Assembly (NCBI RefSeq): GCF_020881035.1
Contig: NZ_JAJITC010000003.1
Location: 310,001-374,000 of the forward strand
Length of the DNA: 64,000 nucleotides
From: Paraburkholderia translucens
Lineage (GTDB): Bacteria; Pseudomonadota; Gammaproteobacteria; Burkholderiales; Burkholderiaceae
Reading direction: 5' to 3'
The translations under genes and the position numbers were made by a program. Below are positions 1 through 9,449 of this stretch, in pieces; position 1 is the stretch's first letter; each line of letters opens with the position of its first letter. The notes beneath the pieces were generated by a model. The model was given only the letters and a program-made list of their open reading frames with translations, was not told where the DNA came from and ran no database searches.

Positions 1-175
1 ATTGGGCGTTGGCGCGTTCAGCCGCGACGGTCTGCGCATTCTGGCCTTGTTGCGAAGCCGGCGCGCCGACCGCCGGACGATAGTACGGTGCGGGACCGTA
101 GCCGCTTGCGAAAGCAGGAGCGGCGATCGCGGCAGAAGCGGCAACGAGCAGGGCGGCGATGAGCTTGGTCTTCAT
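1..175 (-). CDS. DUF4148 family small exported protein (3' end outside window)
   Basis: The reading frame starts at 175 on the minus strand and runs off the left edge, so only the first 58 codons are seen. The product opens with MKTKLIAALLVAASAAIAAP, a clear Sec signal peptide ending near AFA, followed by a short mature part rich in Gly, Tyr, Ala and Gln. This start and composition are typical of the DUF4148 proteins present in many copies in Burkholderia-group genomes; their function is unknown. A GGAGT ribosome site lies about 8 bases upstream of the start. The family assignment is by recognition of the N-terminus only. Confidence 0.75.
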   Translation of the reverse strand, partial: MKTKLIAALLVAASAAIAAPAFASGYGPAPYYRPAVGAPASQQGQNAQTVAAERANAQ

Positions 176-719
176 GGTAAGACTCCAATAACGTTGGGAC
201 TGCATTTCGGGAACCTGTTGCAGGAGCCAATGAGCAAGGTGTCTGCAACGTCGATGGAGGGCAGTGTATACCCCTACTATCAAAGATTTATGCCGATAAT
301 CTGAATTTACTATTCCCGGTCGGGAAATAATCCCTCAGACGTAAGCGTGGCGGGGCAGAGCGGCGATCGATCCCCGTCGGCAAAGCGGTTTTTGAAAATC
401 GGGGAAGGCGGGAGGGAATAATGTGCGGGCAGAGACAGTCAGCCAACCAATAACGGCGTTGTGGTTGCTTAACCTGCGTTTGGCCGTGAGCGAGAAGGCG
501 GAACGACGATCTCTACCTTGCCGGTCGCAACGTGGTAAACCAGACCCGAAACCGCAACTGCCCTAGCGCAGTTCGCTGACTGCCGCTCGACTGACGTCGC
601 GACGCGCTGACCGCTGTCCGATTGCGGGCGCGACGCGAGCGGGAGTGGTGCAGTTCGCGCATGCGCGATCCCACACCGTGCGCAGGTCTCATGGCGCGCG
701 CCAACGCAGAGCGCCTTCG
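176..719. other. Intergenic region without a supported gene
   Basis: This holds the upstream region of the DUF4148 gene and the region beyond the 3' end of the outer membrane efflux gene. A TATACA hexamer at 265-270 (minus strand) could be the -10 box of the DUF4148 promoter, but no good -35 partner is visible. I see no other gene or strong hairpin. Confidence 0.4.
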
Positions 720-2189
720 TCAGCGTGAAGACAGCGACTTCTGCGCATCGAGCGATGCCGGGTCCCAGCCGCCGCCGAGCGCCTTGAACGTGGAGATCGC
801 TGCACGCGCCGATCCGGTTTGCGCTTGCGCGCGCGCGTCGGCGGCCTCGAGCAGGGTCTCGTTGGCGTGCAATACGTCGATGAAACTCGCCGCGCCGCTG
901 CGGTACGCCGTCATCGAGGAATCCTTGGCTCGGGACAGCGACGATTCCGCATGCGACAGCGTGGCCGCCTGTGCTTCTCGATTCACTAATGAGGAGAGCG
1001 AGTTTTCGACGTCCTCGGAGGCGCGGAGTACGGCTTGGCGATAGGCCGCGAGCGCTTGCGCGTCGGCGCCTTTCGCCTCGTCGACATCGGCGTTGATGCG
1101 CGCGAAGTCGAACAGGCGCCAGCGCAGCCCGACGAGTCCGGCCGCCTGGCTGGCGCCGCCCGAGAACAACGTACCAGCCGCGGCCGAAGTCGCGCTGCCG
1201 AGGAAGGCGTTCAGCGAGACCGTTGGATAGTACTCGGCGATCGCCGCGCCAATACGAGCATTGGCGGCGGCGAGGTGACGTTCCGCGGCGATCAGATCGG
1301 GGCGTCTTTGCAGCAGATCGGCCGGCGTGCCCATATCAGCGATCGACGGTGCAACTGGGATCGCGGTCGGCGCGCTCAACTCTGCCCGGTGCGTGCCGGC
1401 CGGCGTACCAAGCATCACGTCGAGGGAATTCGACGCGGCATCCAGCGCCGCGTCGAGGACGGGCACGGTGGCCTGAACCTGGTCGAGCGCGCCTTGCGCC
1501 TGCTGAACCTGATAGTCGGCGGCGGCGCCCTTCGAATACAGGAGTTTCACGTCTGCGAGCAGCGCTTGCTGCGTCTGCACCTGCCGGGTTGCGATATCGA
1601 GACGGGCCTGGAGCCCGCGGATCGTGACGTAGATATCCGCAGTCTGGGCCGCGACGGCGAGTCGGGTGGCGACCGCCGCCGCCTGCGTCGCCGCGTAATC
1701 GGCAAGCGCGGCTTCGCGCTGACGCCGCAAGCCGCCAAAAATGTCGATCTCCCAACTGGCTTCCAGATTGGTCTCGTACTCGGTGCCCCAGCGCTCGTAA
1801 CCCGGTGTGGCATTGAGCAACTGCCCCAGCGGTGTGTTGACCGACTGATAGGCGCGCGCCGCCGAGGCGGAAACCGCCGCCGAGGGAAGCAGGGCCGCGT
1901 TGGCCGAGCCGAGGCGCGCGCGTGCCTGGGCGATTTGCGCGACGGCCTGGGCCAGGTCCAGGTTCTGGGCCAGCGCCAGAGAAACATAGTGCGTGAGCAG
2001 GGGGTCGTTGAAGCCTTCCCACCATGCGGACAGATTGGCCGCCGGAGCCTTTGCCGCGCTGGCGGACGGCGGCTGGGTCGCATAGCGCTGCGCGAGCGGC
2101 GCATCCGGGCGGTGGTAGTCGGGACCCACGGCACAGGCCGAAAGGGTGGCGACGCTAATCAGGAGAACCAGTGGAGGACGTAACGACAT
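720..2189 (-). CDS. Outer membrane efflux lipoprotein (NodT/OprM family)
   Basis: Probable outer membrane channel of a tripartite RND efflux pump. The protein (489 aa from the chosen start) begins MSLRPPLVLLISVATLSACA, a lipoprotein signal with lipobox LSAC and Cys19, followed by the typical AVGPDYHRPD segment of OprM/NodT proteins. Two OEP repeats rich in Ala, Gln and Leu follow, with the usual LLQRRPDL motif near the centre. An upstream ATG at 2249 would add 20 residues before the lipoprotein signal and is rejected. It is transcribed away from a TetR gene, while adaptor and pump genes lie on the other side of that gene, so this channel probably serves that pump. A palindrome at 2226-2249 sits just upstream. 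Confidence 0.9.
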   Translation of the reverse strand: MSLRPPLVLLISVATLSACAVGPDYHRPDAPLAQRYATQPPSASAAKAPAANLSAWWEGFNDPLLTHYVSLALAQNLDLAQAVAQIAQARARLGSANAALLPSAAVSASAARAYQSVNTPLGQLLNATPGYERWGTEYETNLEASWEIDIFGGLRRQREAALADYAATQAAAVATRLAVAAQTADIYVTIRGLQARLDIATRQVQTQQALLADVKLLYSKGAAADYQVQQAQGALDQVQATVPVLDAALDAASNSLDVMLGTPAGTHRAELSAPTAIPVAPSIADMGTPADLLQRRPDLIAAERHLAAANARIGAAIAEYYPTVSLNAFLGSATSAAAGTLFSGGASQAAGLVGLRWRLFDFARINADVDEAKGADAQALAAYRQAVLRASEDVENSLSSLVNREAQAATLSHAESSLSRAKDSSMTAYRSGAASFIDVLHANETLLEAADARAQAQTGSARAAISTFKALGGGWDPASLDAQKSLSSR

Positions 2190-2225
2190 GATGATCTCGG
2201 GAGCGACGACAGGAAGGGTAATGTA

Positions 2226-2249
2226 GTGACCAATATACAATATGGTCAC
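2226..2249. promoter_or_regulatory. Candidate TetR operator, copy 1
   Basis: A 24-bp imperfect palindrome with the form GTGACC-N12-GGTCAC lies between the divergent outer membrane channel and tetR genes. A second element with the same arms and the same 12-base spacer lies upstream of the adaptor gene at 2914-2937. Position and repetition fit the operator of the adjacent TetR regulator. The binding protein is inferred. Confidence 0.7.
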
Positions 2250-2287
2250 AAGTTGTCAACTCCCGGGTCAGGGACTAAGCTTGAGGC

Positions 2288-2905
2288 ATGAACAAGCCCA
2301 TCCCCTCCGCCTCCCCGTCCCGTGGCCCCTCGGACCACGAAGTTCGCGCCCAGATCGTCGAAGCCGCCACGGAATACTTCAGTCGCTACGGCTACGAAAA
2401 GACCACGGTCTCCGATCTCGCGAAGGAAATCGGGTTTTCGAAAGCCTATATCTACAAGTTTTTCGACTCGAAACAGGCGATCGGCGAAGTCATCTGCGCC
2501 AATCGCCTCGCCGCCATCATCGCGGCAGTCAGAGAAAACGTCCACGACGCGCACAGCGCGACGGAAAAATTTCGCCGTATGTTCAAGACCTTACTTGCCT
2601 CGGGAAGCCAGCTTTTCTTCCAGGATCGCAAGCTCTACGATATCGCCGCCGTGGCGGCCACCTCGCCTTGGCCTTCCGTCAAAGGCTATGAAGAACAGAT
2701 CCGGCGACTCATCGTCGACATTCTGCGGCTCGGACGTGAAACCGGCGAATTCGAACGTAAGACGCCGCTGGACGAGGCGGTCAATGCGGTCTTTCTGGTG
2801 ATGAAGCCTTACTTCAATCCCTTGCTGCTCCAGTACAACCTCGATTCCGCGGAAGAGGCCACGGTGCAGCTCGCGAGCCTGGTGCTCAGAAGCCTGGCTC
2901 CATGA
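2288..2905 (+). CDS. TetR/AcrR family transcriptional regulator
   Basis: The 205-residue protein has the normal TetR length. A helix-turn-helix occupies about residues 22-65 (IVEAATEYFSRYGYEKTTVS, then DLAKEIGFSKAYIYKFFDSK), followed by a less conserved helical ligand-binding part. It sits between a divergent outer membrane channel gene and co-oriented RND adaptor and pump genes, the classic place for a local efflux repressor. Two matching 24-bp palindromes flank it, one in each promoter region. The inducing compound cannot be read from sequence. Confidence 0.9.
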   Translation: MNKPIPSASPSRGPSDHEVRAQIVEAATEYFSRYGYEKTTVSDLAKEIGFSKAYIYKFFDSKQAIGEVICANRLAAIIAAVRENVHDAHSATEKFRRMFKTLLASGSQLFFQDRKLYDIAAVAATSPWPSVKGYEEQIRRLIVDILRLGRETGEFERKTPLDEAVNAVFLVMKPYFNPLLLQYNLDSAEEATVQLASLVLRSLAP

Positions 2906-2913
2906 ATCTTGTT

Positions 2914-2949
2914 GTGACTATTGACTGAAACGGTCACTAGGATAAGAAT
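2914..2949 (+). promoter_or_regulatory. Promoter of the RND operon overlapped by candidate TetR operator copy 2
   Basis: GTGACT-N12-GGTCAC spans 2914-2937. Inside it, TTGACT (2921-2926) is a good -35 box, and AAGAAT (2944-2949) after a 17-base spacer could serve as the -10. A repressor bound here would cover the -35 and block transcription of the adaptor and pump genes. The promoter and regulator assignments are inferred. Confidence 0.6.
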
Positions 2950-2981
2950 GAGGTCTCCTGTTTTTTGCGAGGGGCGACCTC

Positions 2982-4103
2982 ATGTTCCGGCACCATCATT
3001 TTGTCTACGCATTGAGCCTGGCTTCGCTCGCACTCGCGGCGTGCGGCGAGCGGCCCGCCGCTGATCCGCGTACCCAGGCGCCACTCGTGCGTACCAGCGT
3101 CGTGCACGGCGCGGCGGGCGCGAGCCGGTCGTTTTCGGGCGTCGTGGCAGCCCGCGTTCAGAGCGATCTCGGTTTCCGGGTTCAGGGCAAAGTCATCGAG
3201 CGTCTGGTCGACGCGGGCCAAACGGTCAAGCGCGGCCAACCCCTGATGCGCATCGATCCGGTCGACCTGGGACTGCAGGCCCGTTCGCAGCAGGAACTCG
3301 TGGATGCTGCGCAGGCGCGCGCGACGCAGACGGCCGCCGACGAGGCTCGGTATCGAGATCTCGTCGCGGCCGGCGCGGTGTCGGCATCGACGTATGAGCA
3401 GATCAGGGCTGCCGCCGATTCCGCCAGGGCACAGCTCGTCGCGGCGAAGGCGCAGGCGGTGCTCGCCAGCAACGCTTCCGGATACGCAGTGCTCGTGGCG
3501 GACGCTGACGGCGTGGTGGTCGAGACGCTCGCAGAGCCTGGCCAGGTGGTCGCGCCGGGGCAGATCGTCGTGCGGCTCGCGCATGCCGGACCCCGCGAGG
3601 CCGTCGTCCAGCTTCCCGAGACGCTGCGTCCGGCACCCGGCTCGATCGCCGAGGCGACGCTTTACGGCGCCGACACGAAGCCGGTTCCCGCCGCCTTGCG
3701 TCAGCTTTCCGATTCGGCCGACCGGCTTACGCGGACCTACGAGGCGAGGTACGTGCTCGAAGGCGCGCTGTCGAACGCGCCGCTCGGCGCGACCGTGACC
3801 ATCGATCTCGCCGGCGATGCCGGCCAGGCACAGGCCGCGATGGAAGTGCCGATCGGCGCCGTGTTCGATCCGGGCACGGGTACCGGCGTCTGGACCGTCG
3901 ATCCATCGCAGTCGCGGGCGACCTGGCACAAGGTTCGCGTCACCGCCTTGAGCGACGACAGTGCAACGGTGTCCGGCGATCTTCGCGACGGCGAGGAGGT
4001 CGTCGCGCTCGGCGCCCAGCTGATTCACGACGGAGAACGCGTGCGCGTCGCCCACGACGCGGTGGCGACTGCGTCGGTCTCACGGGAAGGAGCGGCGCAA
4101 TGA
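2982..4103 (+). CDS. RND efflux periplasmic adaptor lipoprotein (HlyD/AcrA family)
   Basis: Membrane fusion protein linking an RND pump to its outer membrane channel. The 373-residue product starts with a lipoprotein signal (SLASLALAAC, Cys21). A biotinyl-lipoyl half-motif (LGFRVQGKVIERLVDAGQTV) near residues 65-85 precedes a short alpha hairpin, and the second half follows with VVVETLAEPGQVVAPGQIV. The beta-barrel and membrane-proximal parts follow. GAGGGG provides a ribosome site. The stop overlaps the pump start by 4 bases (ATGA), indicating coupled translation. Confidence 0.93.
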   Translation: MFRHHHFVYALSLASLALAACGERPAADPRTQAPLVRTSVVHGAAGASRSFSGVVAARVQSDLGFRVQGKVIERLVDAGQTVKRGQPLMRIDPVDLGLQARSQQELVDAAQARATQTAADEARYRDLVAAGAVSASTYEQIRAAADSARAQLVAAKAQAVLASNASGYAVLVADADGVVVETLAEPGQVVAPGQIVVRLAHAGPREAVVQLPETLRPAPGSIAEATLYGADTKPVPAALRQLSDSADRLTRTYEARYVLEGALSNAPLGATVTIDLAGDAGQAQAAMEVPIGAVFDPGTGTGVWTVDPSQSRATWHKVRVTALSDDSATVSGDLRDGEEVVALGAQLIHDGERVRVAHDAVATASVSREGAAQ

Positions 4104-7100
4104 GCGGCTTCAATTTATCGGCTCTTGCGGTGCGGGAGCGCTCCGTCACGCTGTTTCTGATCATTCTGATTTCGATCGCTGGCGTCGTCACCTTCTTGAA
4201 ACTGGGGCGGGCCGAAGACCCGCCATTCACCGTCAAGTCGATGACGGTCATTACCGCGTGGCCCGGCGCCACCGCGCAGGAAATGCAGGATCAGGTGGCC
4301 GAGCCGCTCGAGAAGCGCATGCAGGAGTTGCGCTGGTACGACCGCACCGAGACCTATACGCGTCCGGGGCTGGCGTTCACCACGGTGACCTTGCTCGACA
4401 GCACGCCGCCTGCGGACGTGCCGGAGGAGTTCTACCAGGCGCGCAAAAAGCTCTCCGATGAAGCGAGCCGCCTGCCGCCCGGCGTGATCGGTCCGCTCGT
4501 CAATGACGAGTATTCCGATGTCACGTTCGCGCTGTTCGCACTCAAGGCGAAAGGCGAGCCGCAACGCTTGCTGGTGCGTGACGCCGAGGGACTGCGCCAG
4601 CGTCTCCTCCATGTGCCGGGCGTCAAGAAGGTGAACATCATCGGCGAGCAGGCGGAACGGATCTATGTCTCGTTTTCGCACGACCGGCTCGCGACGCTCG
4701 GCGTGACGCCGCAGGATATCTTCGCAGCCCTGAATAACCAGAACGTGCTGACACCCGCCGGTTCGATCGACACGGCGGGCGCGCAGGTTTTCATTCGCGT
4801 CGAAGGTGCGTTCGACAGACTGCAGACCATCCGCGATACGCCCATCGTTGTTCAAGGCCGAACGTTGAAGCTCTCGGACGTGGCCACCGTCGAGCGCGGT
4901 TACGAAGATCCGGCCACCTTCCAGATTCGCAACAAGGGCGAGCCTGCGCTGCTGCTCGGCGTCGTGATGCGGGACGGCTGGAATGGGCTCACCCTCGGGC
5001 AGGCGCTCGACACGGAAGTCGCATCGATCAATGCAGGGCTGCCGCTCGGGATGAGTCTCACGAAGGTGACCGATCAGGCCGTCAACATTCATTCGGCGAT
5101 CGACGAGTTCATGGTCAAGTTCTTCGTTGCGCTGCTCGTGGTGATGGTCGTGAGCTTCGCGAGCATGGGGTGGCGCGTCGGCATCGTGGTGTCGGCTGCG
5201 GTGCCGCTGACACTCGCGGGCGTGTTCGTCGTCATGGCCGCGACGGGCAAGAGCTTCGACCGCATCACGCTGGGTTCGCTGATTCTCGCGCTGGGCCTGC
5301 TCGTCGACGACGCGATCATCGCCATCGAGATGATGGTCGTGAAAATGGAGGAGGGCTATAGCCGCGTTCAGGCGTCGGCGTATGCGTGGAGCCACACGGC
5401 GGCGCCGATGCTCTCGGGCACGCTGGTCACGGCCGTCGGCTTCATGCCGAATGGCTTTGCGCGCTCGACGGCGGGCGAATACACGAGCAACATGTTCTGG
5501 ATCGTCGGCATCGCCTTGATTACTTCATGGATCGTTGCCGTTGTGTTCACGCCGTATCTCGGCGTCAAGCTGTTGCCCGACATTCCCGTGATCGTAGGCG
5601 GCCACGGCGCGATCTACAACACGCGGAACTACCAGCGTTTTCGCGAGTTTCTGGGACGCGTGATCCGACGAAAGTGGCTGGTCGCGGGAATCGTGGTGGC
5701 CTCGTTCGTGATCGCCGTGATGGGCATGGCGCTCGTGAAAAAGCAGTTCTTCCCGACCTCCGATCGCCCGGAAGTACTCGTGGAAGTGCAGATGCCCTAC
5801 GGTACGTCGATCGAACAGACCTCCGCGGCAACGGAAAAGGTCGAGGCCTGGCTCGCGAAGCAGCCGGAAGCGAAGATCGTGACGTCGTACATCGGACAGG
5901 GGGCGCCGCGCTTCTATCTGGCGATGTCGCCGGAGTTGCCCGATTCGTCCTTCGCGAAGATGGTGATTCGCACGAGTGACGAGAAGCAGCGCGAGGCGCT
6001 CAAATTCCGTCTGCGCAAAGTTATTGCGGAAGGCCTGGTGCCAGGGGCTCAGGTTCGCGTCACCCAACTGGTGTTCGGCCCATACTCGCCTTACCCCGTT
6101 GCGTTCAGGGTCATGGGCCCGGACGCGCAGACCTTGCGCACCATTGCCGCGCAGGTGGAACGGACCATGAACGCGAACCCGATGATGCGCACGGTGAACG
6201 CCGACTGGGGGCCGCGCGTTGCCACCGTGCATTTCACGCTCGATCAAAATCGGCTCGGGGCATTCGGCTTGACGTCGAATTCCGTCGCGCAGCAACTGCA
6301 ATTCCTGCTGACCGGCATTCCCGTCACGCACGTGCGCGAGGACATTCGTTCGGTGGAACTCGTCGCGAGATCGGCGGGCGAGATCCGGCTCGATCCGCAG
6401 CGTATCGACGGATTTACGCTGATCGGCGCGGCGGGTCAGCGCGTGCCGCTCTCGCAGATCGGCAAGGTCGATATCCGCATGGAAGATCCGATTCTTCGCC
6501 GCCGCGATCGGACGCCGACGATCACCGTGCGCGGAGATATTGCGGAGGGACTGCAGCCGCCCGATGTGTCGACGGCGACGCTGGCGCAACTTCAGCCGAT
6601 TATCGCGAAGCTGCCCGATGGCTACCGGATCGAGGAAGCCGGGTCCATCGAGGAATCCAACAAGGCGACGAAGGCGCTCGCGCCGCTGTTCCCGATCATG
6701 ATTGCGCTGACGCTGCTCATCATCATTTTTCAGACGCGCTCGATCGCCGCGACCATGATGGTGTTCGCGACCAGTCCGCTGGGTTTGATCGGCGTTGTGC
6801 CGACACTGCTGCTGTTCAACCAGCCCTTCGGGATCAACGCGCTGGTGGGGCTCATTGCACTCTCCGGCATCCTGATGCGCAATACGTTGATCCTGATCGG
6901 CCAGATCGAGCACAACGCGCGCGAAGGCATGGCGCCGTTCGACGCGGTGGTGGAGGCCACCATCCAGCGCTCGAGGCCGGTGATTCTGACCGCACTTGCC
7001 GCGATGCTTGCGTTCATTCCGCTGACCCATTCCGTGTTCTGGGGCACGTTGGCTTATACGCTGATCGGCGGGACATTCGCCGGAACGATTCTGACGCTGG

Positions 7101-7198
7101 TGTTTCTGCCGGCCATGTACTCGATCTGGTTCAGGATACGGCCCGAGGCAGGGGAACACCGCTCCGCGCTCGAACCCCGCGCCAGTGCGATTGCGTAG
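4100..7198 (+). CDS. RND efflux pump, inner membrane permease (AcrB/TriC-like)
   Basis: A 1032-residue proton-driven exporter of the RND superfamily, the usual length for AcrB-type pumps. It has a first membrane helix at about 15-35, a large periplasmic domain, helices 2-6 from about residue 335, a second periplasmic domain and the final helix bundle near 855-1010. The proton-relay acidic pair is visible in LALGLLVDDAIIAIEMMVVK. The N-terminal segment GRAEDPPFTVKSMTV resembles the TriC/MexK-like subgroup more than classic AcrB, so the substrates may differ from the broad AcrB range; this subgroup call is from memory. Translation overlaps the adaptor gene. Confidence 0.93.
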   Translation: MSGFNLSALAVRERSVTLFLIILISIAGVVTFLKLGRAEDPPFTVKSMTVITAWPGATAQEMQDQVAEPLEKRMQELRWYDRTETYTRPGLAFTTVTLLDSTPPADVPEEFYQARKKLSDEASRLPPGVIGPLVNDEYSDVTFALFALKAKGEPQRLLVRDAEGLRQRLLHVPGVKKVNIIGEQAERIYVSFSHDRLATLGVTPQDIFAALNNQNVLTPAGSIDTAGAQVFIRVEGAFDRLQTIRDTPIVVQGRTLKLSDVATVERGYEDPATFQIRNKGEPALLLGVVMRDGWNGLTLGQALDTEVASINAGLPLGMSLTKVTDQAVNIHSAIDEFMVKFFVALLVVMVVSFASMGWRVGIVVSAAVPLTLAGVFVVMAATGKSFDRITLGSLILALGLLVDDAIIAIEMMVVKMEEGYSRVQASAYAWSHTAAPMLSGTLVTAVGFMPNGFARSTAGEYTSNMFWIVGIALITSWIVAVVFTPYLGVKLLPDIPVIVGGHGAIYNTRNYQRFREFLGRVIRRKWLVAGIVVASFVIAVMGMALVKKQFFPTSDRPEVLVEVQMPYGTSIEQTSAATEKVEAWLAKQPEAKIVTSYIGQGAPRFYLAMSPELPDSSFAKMVIRTSDEKQREALKFRLRKVIAEGLVPGAQVRVTQLVFGPYSPYPVAFRVMGPDAQTLRTIAAQVERTMNANPMMRTVNADWGPRVATVHFTLDQNRLGAFGLTSNSVAQQLQFLLTGIPVTHVREDIRSVELVARSAGEIRLDPQRIDGFTLIGAAGQRVPLSQIGKVDIRMEDPILRRRDRTPTITVRGDIAEGLQPPDVSTATLAQLQPIIAKLPDGYRIEEAGSIEESNKATKALAPLFPIMIALTLLIIIFQTRSIAATMMVFATSPLGLIGVVPTLLLFNQPFGINALVGLIALSGILMRNTLILIGQIEHNAREGMAPFDAVVEATIQRSRPVILTALAAMLAFIPLTHSVFWGTLAYTLIGGTFAGTILTLVFLPAMYSIWFRIRPEAGEHRSALEPRASAIA

Positions 7199-7434
7199 AC
7201 AGGTCCGCACCCGGGCGATGATGGTTGCGCCCGGCGCCTGTCCAGGCCGGTCGACGACGAGGCGTTCGGGCGAAAAGCAAGTCGCCGTTGTGTCATGCGC
7301 AACGAGCCGCCGCGTTGCTGCCGCCGTGCGCACGCGAGGTTTGATGCCACGCCGGGACGTCAATGCCATCGAGAAATCAAACGTGGCTCGCGGGACATTG
7401 ACTTCTACACATGTTGCTTAAAGGAGAATTGACG

Positions 7435-8619
7435 ATGAGTACACGTGAGATTGTGTTGTGCCAGCCGGTGCGTACGGCGATTGGCGGCTTCAATGGCGCA
7501 TTCAAGGATGTCCCTGCTACCGAGCTTGGCGCAGTCGTGGTGCGCGAAACATTGGCGCGCGCAACCCTCGATCCCGCGCTGCTCGGCTCCGTGGTGCTCG
7601 GCAATGTGATCCAGGCGGGTAACAAGATGAACCCGGCTCGCCAGGCGGAGCTTGGCGGCGGCGTGCCGGTGACGGTGCCGGCGCTGACGCTCAACCGCGT
7701 ATGCGGCTCGGGTGCGCAGGCTATTGCCAGCGCGGCCCAGGAAGTGATGCTAGGCCTCACCGACGTCGCGCTCGCGGGCGGCATGGAGAACATGGACCGG
7801 GCGCCTTATCTGCTGGACGGCGGACGCTGGGGCTATCGCATGGGAAACGCCGAAATCCACGACAGCATGCTGCGCGATGGTCTCGTTGATGCGTTTTCCG
7901 CCCAGCATTCTGGCTGGCATACCGAAGACCTGGTGACGCAGGCCGCGCTCACGCGAGCCGAGCAGGATGACTGGGCGGTGCGTTCCCAGCAGCGCTTCGC
8001 CGCCGCGCAGGCGGCGGGGCGTTTCAAGGAGGAGATCGTGGCGGTCGAGGTGAAGGGCAAGAAGGGCGTGGAGCGCGTCGTCGCCGATGAGGCTCCGAGG
8101 CCGGACACGACGCTGGAAGGGCTTGCCAGGCTGCGCCCAGCGTTTCGCCCCGATGGCACCATCACGGCGGGCAATGCGCCAGGCCTGAACAGCGCGGCGA
8201 GCGCCATGCTGGTGGCCGAGCGCGGCTTCGCCGAAGCCCGCGGGCTCGCGCCCATGGTGAAGCTCGTGTCGTGGGGCGTGGCGGCGGTCGAGCCGGGCCT
8301 CTTCGGTCTCGGTCCTGTGCCAGCCGTTCAGCTTGCGTTGCAGCGGGCGGGCTTGTCGCTTGGCGATGTGGACCGCTTCGAGATCAATGAAGCGTTTGCG
8401 GCGGTGCCGCTCGCGGTGATGAAGGAACTGGGCATCCCCGAGGACATCGTGAACGTCGAGGGCGGCGCGATCGCGCACGGCCATCCGATCGGCGCGACCG
8501 GTGCGATTCTTACCACGCGCCTTGCGTGGTCGATGCAGCGCGATGGGCTGCGCCGCGGCGTCGTGACTCTTTGCATCGGCGGCGGCCAGGGAATCGCGCT
8601 GGTGCTCGAGAAAGTGTGA
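7435..8619 (+). CDS. Acetyl-CoA acetyltransferase (thiolase)
   Basis: Thiolase II family enzyme that condenses or cleaves acyl-CoAs in the cytoplasm. The 394-residue protein has all catalytic elements: nucleophile Cys90 in NRVCGSGAQA, NEAFAAVP, His350 in GHPIGATGA and Cys380 in CIGGGQG. Length is normal for the family. The ATG at 7435 is chosen because AAGGAG precedes it by about 8 bases; an upstream ATG at 7411 lacks a ribosome site. It stands alone, without phaB, beta-oxidation or ketone-body genes, so the exact pathway (acetoacetyl-CoA, beta-ketoadipate or fatty acid) cannot be fixed. Confidence 0.92.
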   Translation: MSTREIVLCQPVRTAIGGFNGAFKDVPATELGAVVVRETLARATLDPALLGSVVLGNVIQAGNKMNPARQAELGGGVPVTVPALTLNRVCGSGAQAIASAAQEVMLGLTDVALAGGMENMDRAPYLLDGGRWGYRMGNAEIHDSMLRDGLVDAFSAQHSGWHTEDLVTQAALTRAEQDDWAVRSQQRFAAAQAAGRFKEEIVAVEVKGKKGVERVVADEAPRPDTTLEGLARLRPAFRPDGTITAGNAPGLNSAASAMLVAERGFAEARGLAPMVKLVSWGVAAVEPGLFGLGPVPAVQLALQRAGLSLGDVDRFEINEAFAAVPLAVMKELGIPEDIVNVEGGAIAHGHPIGATGAILTTRLAWSMQRDGLRRGVVTLCIGGGQGIALVLEKV

Positions 8620-8808
8620 GGACGTCGCGCCGCCTGATACAACGCCGGCGCGCCTGGGGCGGTGACTCAGGCAGGCCGGCCGGAGTATGGCTGAACTTCC
8701 CGTGATAAGCGGCGTTAGACGTGGGGCAGCGCCGAGTCGACTGCTCATCCCGCCCCTGATCTGAGCAGGGACGGATCAGGAAATTGGGAAATCGATTCCG
8801 AAAACACA

Positions 8809-8846
8809 AAAAGCCGTTCCGAATGTCACATTCGGGAACGGCTTTT
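8809..8846. terminator. Strong bidirectional hairpin terminator
   Basis: AAAAGCCGTTCCGAATG pairs with CATTCGGGAACGGCTTTT around a three-base loop, with one bulged G. The A-tract and T-tract on the two sides would let it end transcription on either strand. It lies 20 bases beyond the stop of an open 3' fragment read on the minus strand (8867-9010). Confidence 0.85.
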
Positions 8847-8866
8847 GGTGCGTAAGTGCTTGAGAC

Positions 8867-9010
8867 TTAGAGAATTCCTTGGGGGGGACGCTTGCTGCTA
8901 CGGCTACCTGCGGGATTGCGGGGCGTCGTTCCGAATTTGATCCATGCGTTAGCCTGCTGGGATTGTATGCTTTGAGGCGCGCGCGAAGATCCTAATCCGG
9001 TCCCCAGCGG
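8867..9010 (-). pseudogene. 3' fragment of an unidentified gene
   Basis: An open minus-strand frame ends at 8867 with the peptide NAWIKFGTTPRNPAGSRSSK, then RPPQGIL and a stop, followed at once by the strong hairpin at 8809-8846. The upstream limit is an in-frame stop at 9011. Placement against a good terminator suggests the remains of a real gene end, but I do not recognise the family, and no start codon of the right kind is present. Confidence 0.3.
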
Positions 9011-9239
9011 TCAACGTGGCGGCGCGCGGGACGAAGCACGTCTCGGATGCCGGATTGGCTCCAACCGATTCCCTTTTCGCTCCCGGGACTGAGTCGCCTT
9101 GTAGGCGCCGTCGCGCATGCTGGAGCGCCCATCGTCGCGTACCACTGGCTCGGCTCACTGGCCCCCCAAGGACGTGCCGTGCATTGCCTTTAGGGAGGCA
9201 AGTCAGGCGCTCTGTGACTCGAACGGCGACTCGGCCAAC

Positions 9240-9449
9240 TTAGACCCTCCAAATCTGCACCGCCCGCTCGGCGAATTCCTTAGATCGGTCGTCCACCTGC
9301 TTGAACTTGAATTGGCTGAGCCTCGAGAGATCGCGAGTCAGCCGGATATTGGACTTGGCGTACTCCTTGCGTTTGGCTAGGAACGGGTTGTTCGACGCCA
9401 CCACGTTCAGTTCGTCGGCCAGCAAGGTCATATTGCCGATGCGGTGATA
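9240..9449 (-). pseudogene. C-terminal remnant of a GmrSD-like (DUF1524, HNH) restriction nuclease
   Basis: The minus-strand peptide starts HRIGNMTLLADELNVVASNN, continues PFLAKRKEYAKSN and ends FAERAVQIW. This is the characteristic tail of DUF1524 nucleases (GmrSD type IV restriction enzymes), where a G-N-x-T-L-L segment and an N-x-PF-x-x-K segment follow the HNH core. The DUF262 part and the HNH catalytic core are absent: at about 9449 the sequence switches to a different gene on the other strand. It is a dead fragment left by deletion. Confidence 0.7.

Noticed and set aside
7199..7434. Possible small gene between the RND pump and thiolase
   Set aside because: The only frames are short, Arg-rich and without ribosome sites.
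8838..8900. Possible tRNA remnant because of GAATTCCTTGGGG near a terminator
   Set aside because: No cloverleaf can be folded; the stretch is better read as the 3' end of a broken gene. Kept only as a weak attachment-site idea.
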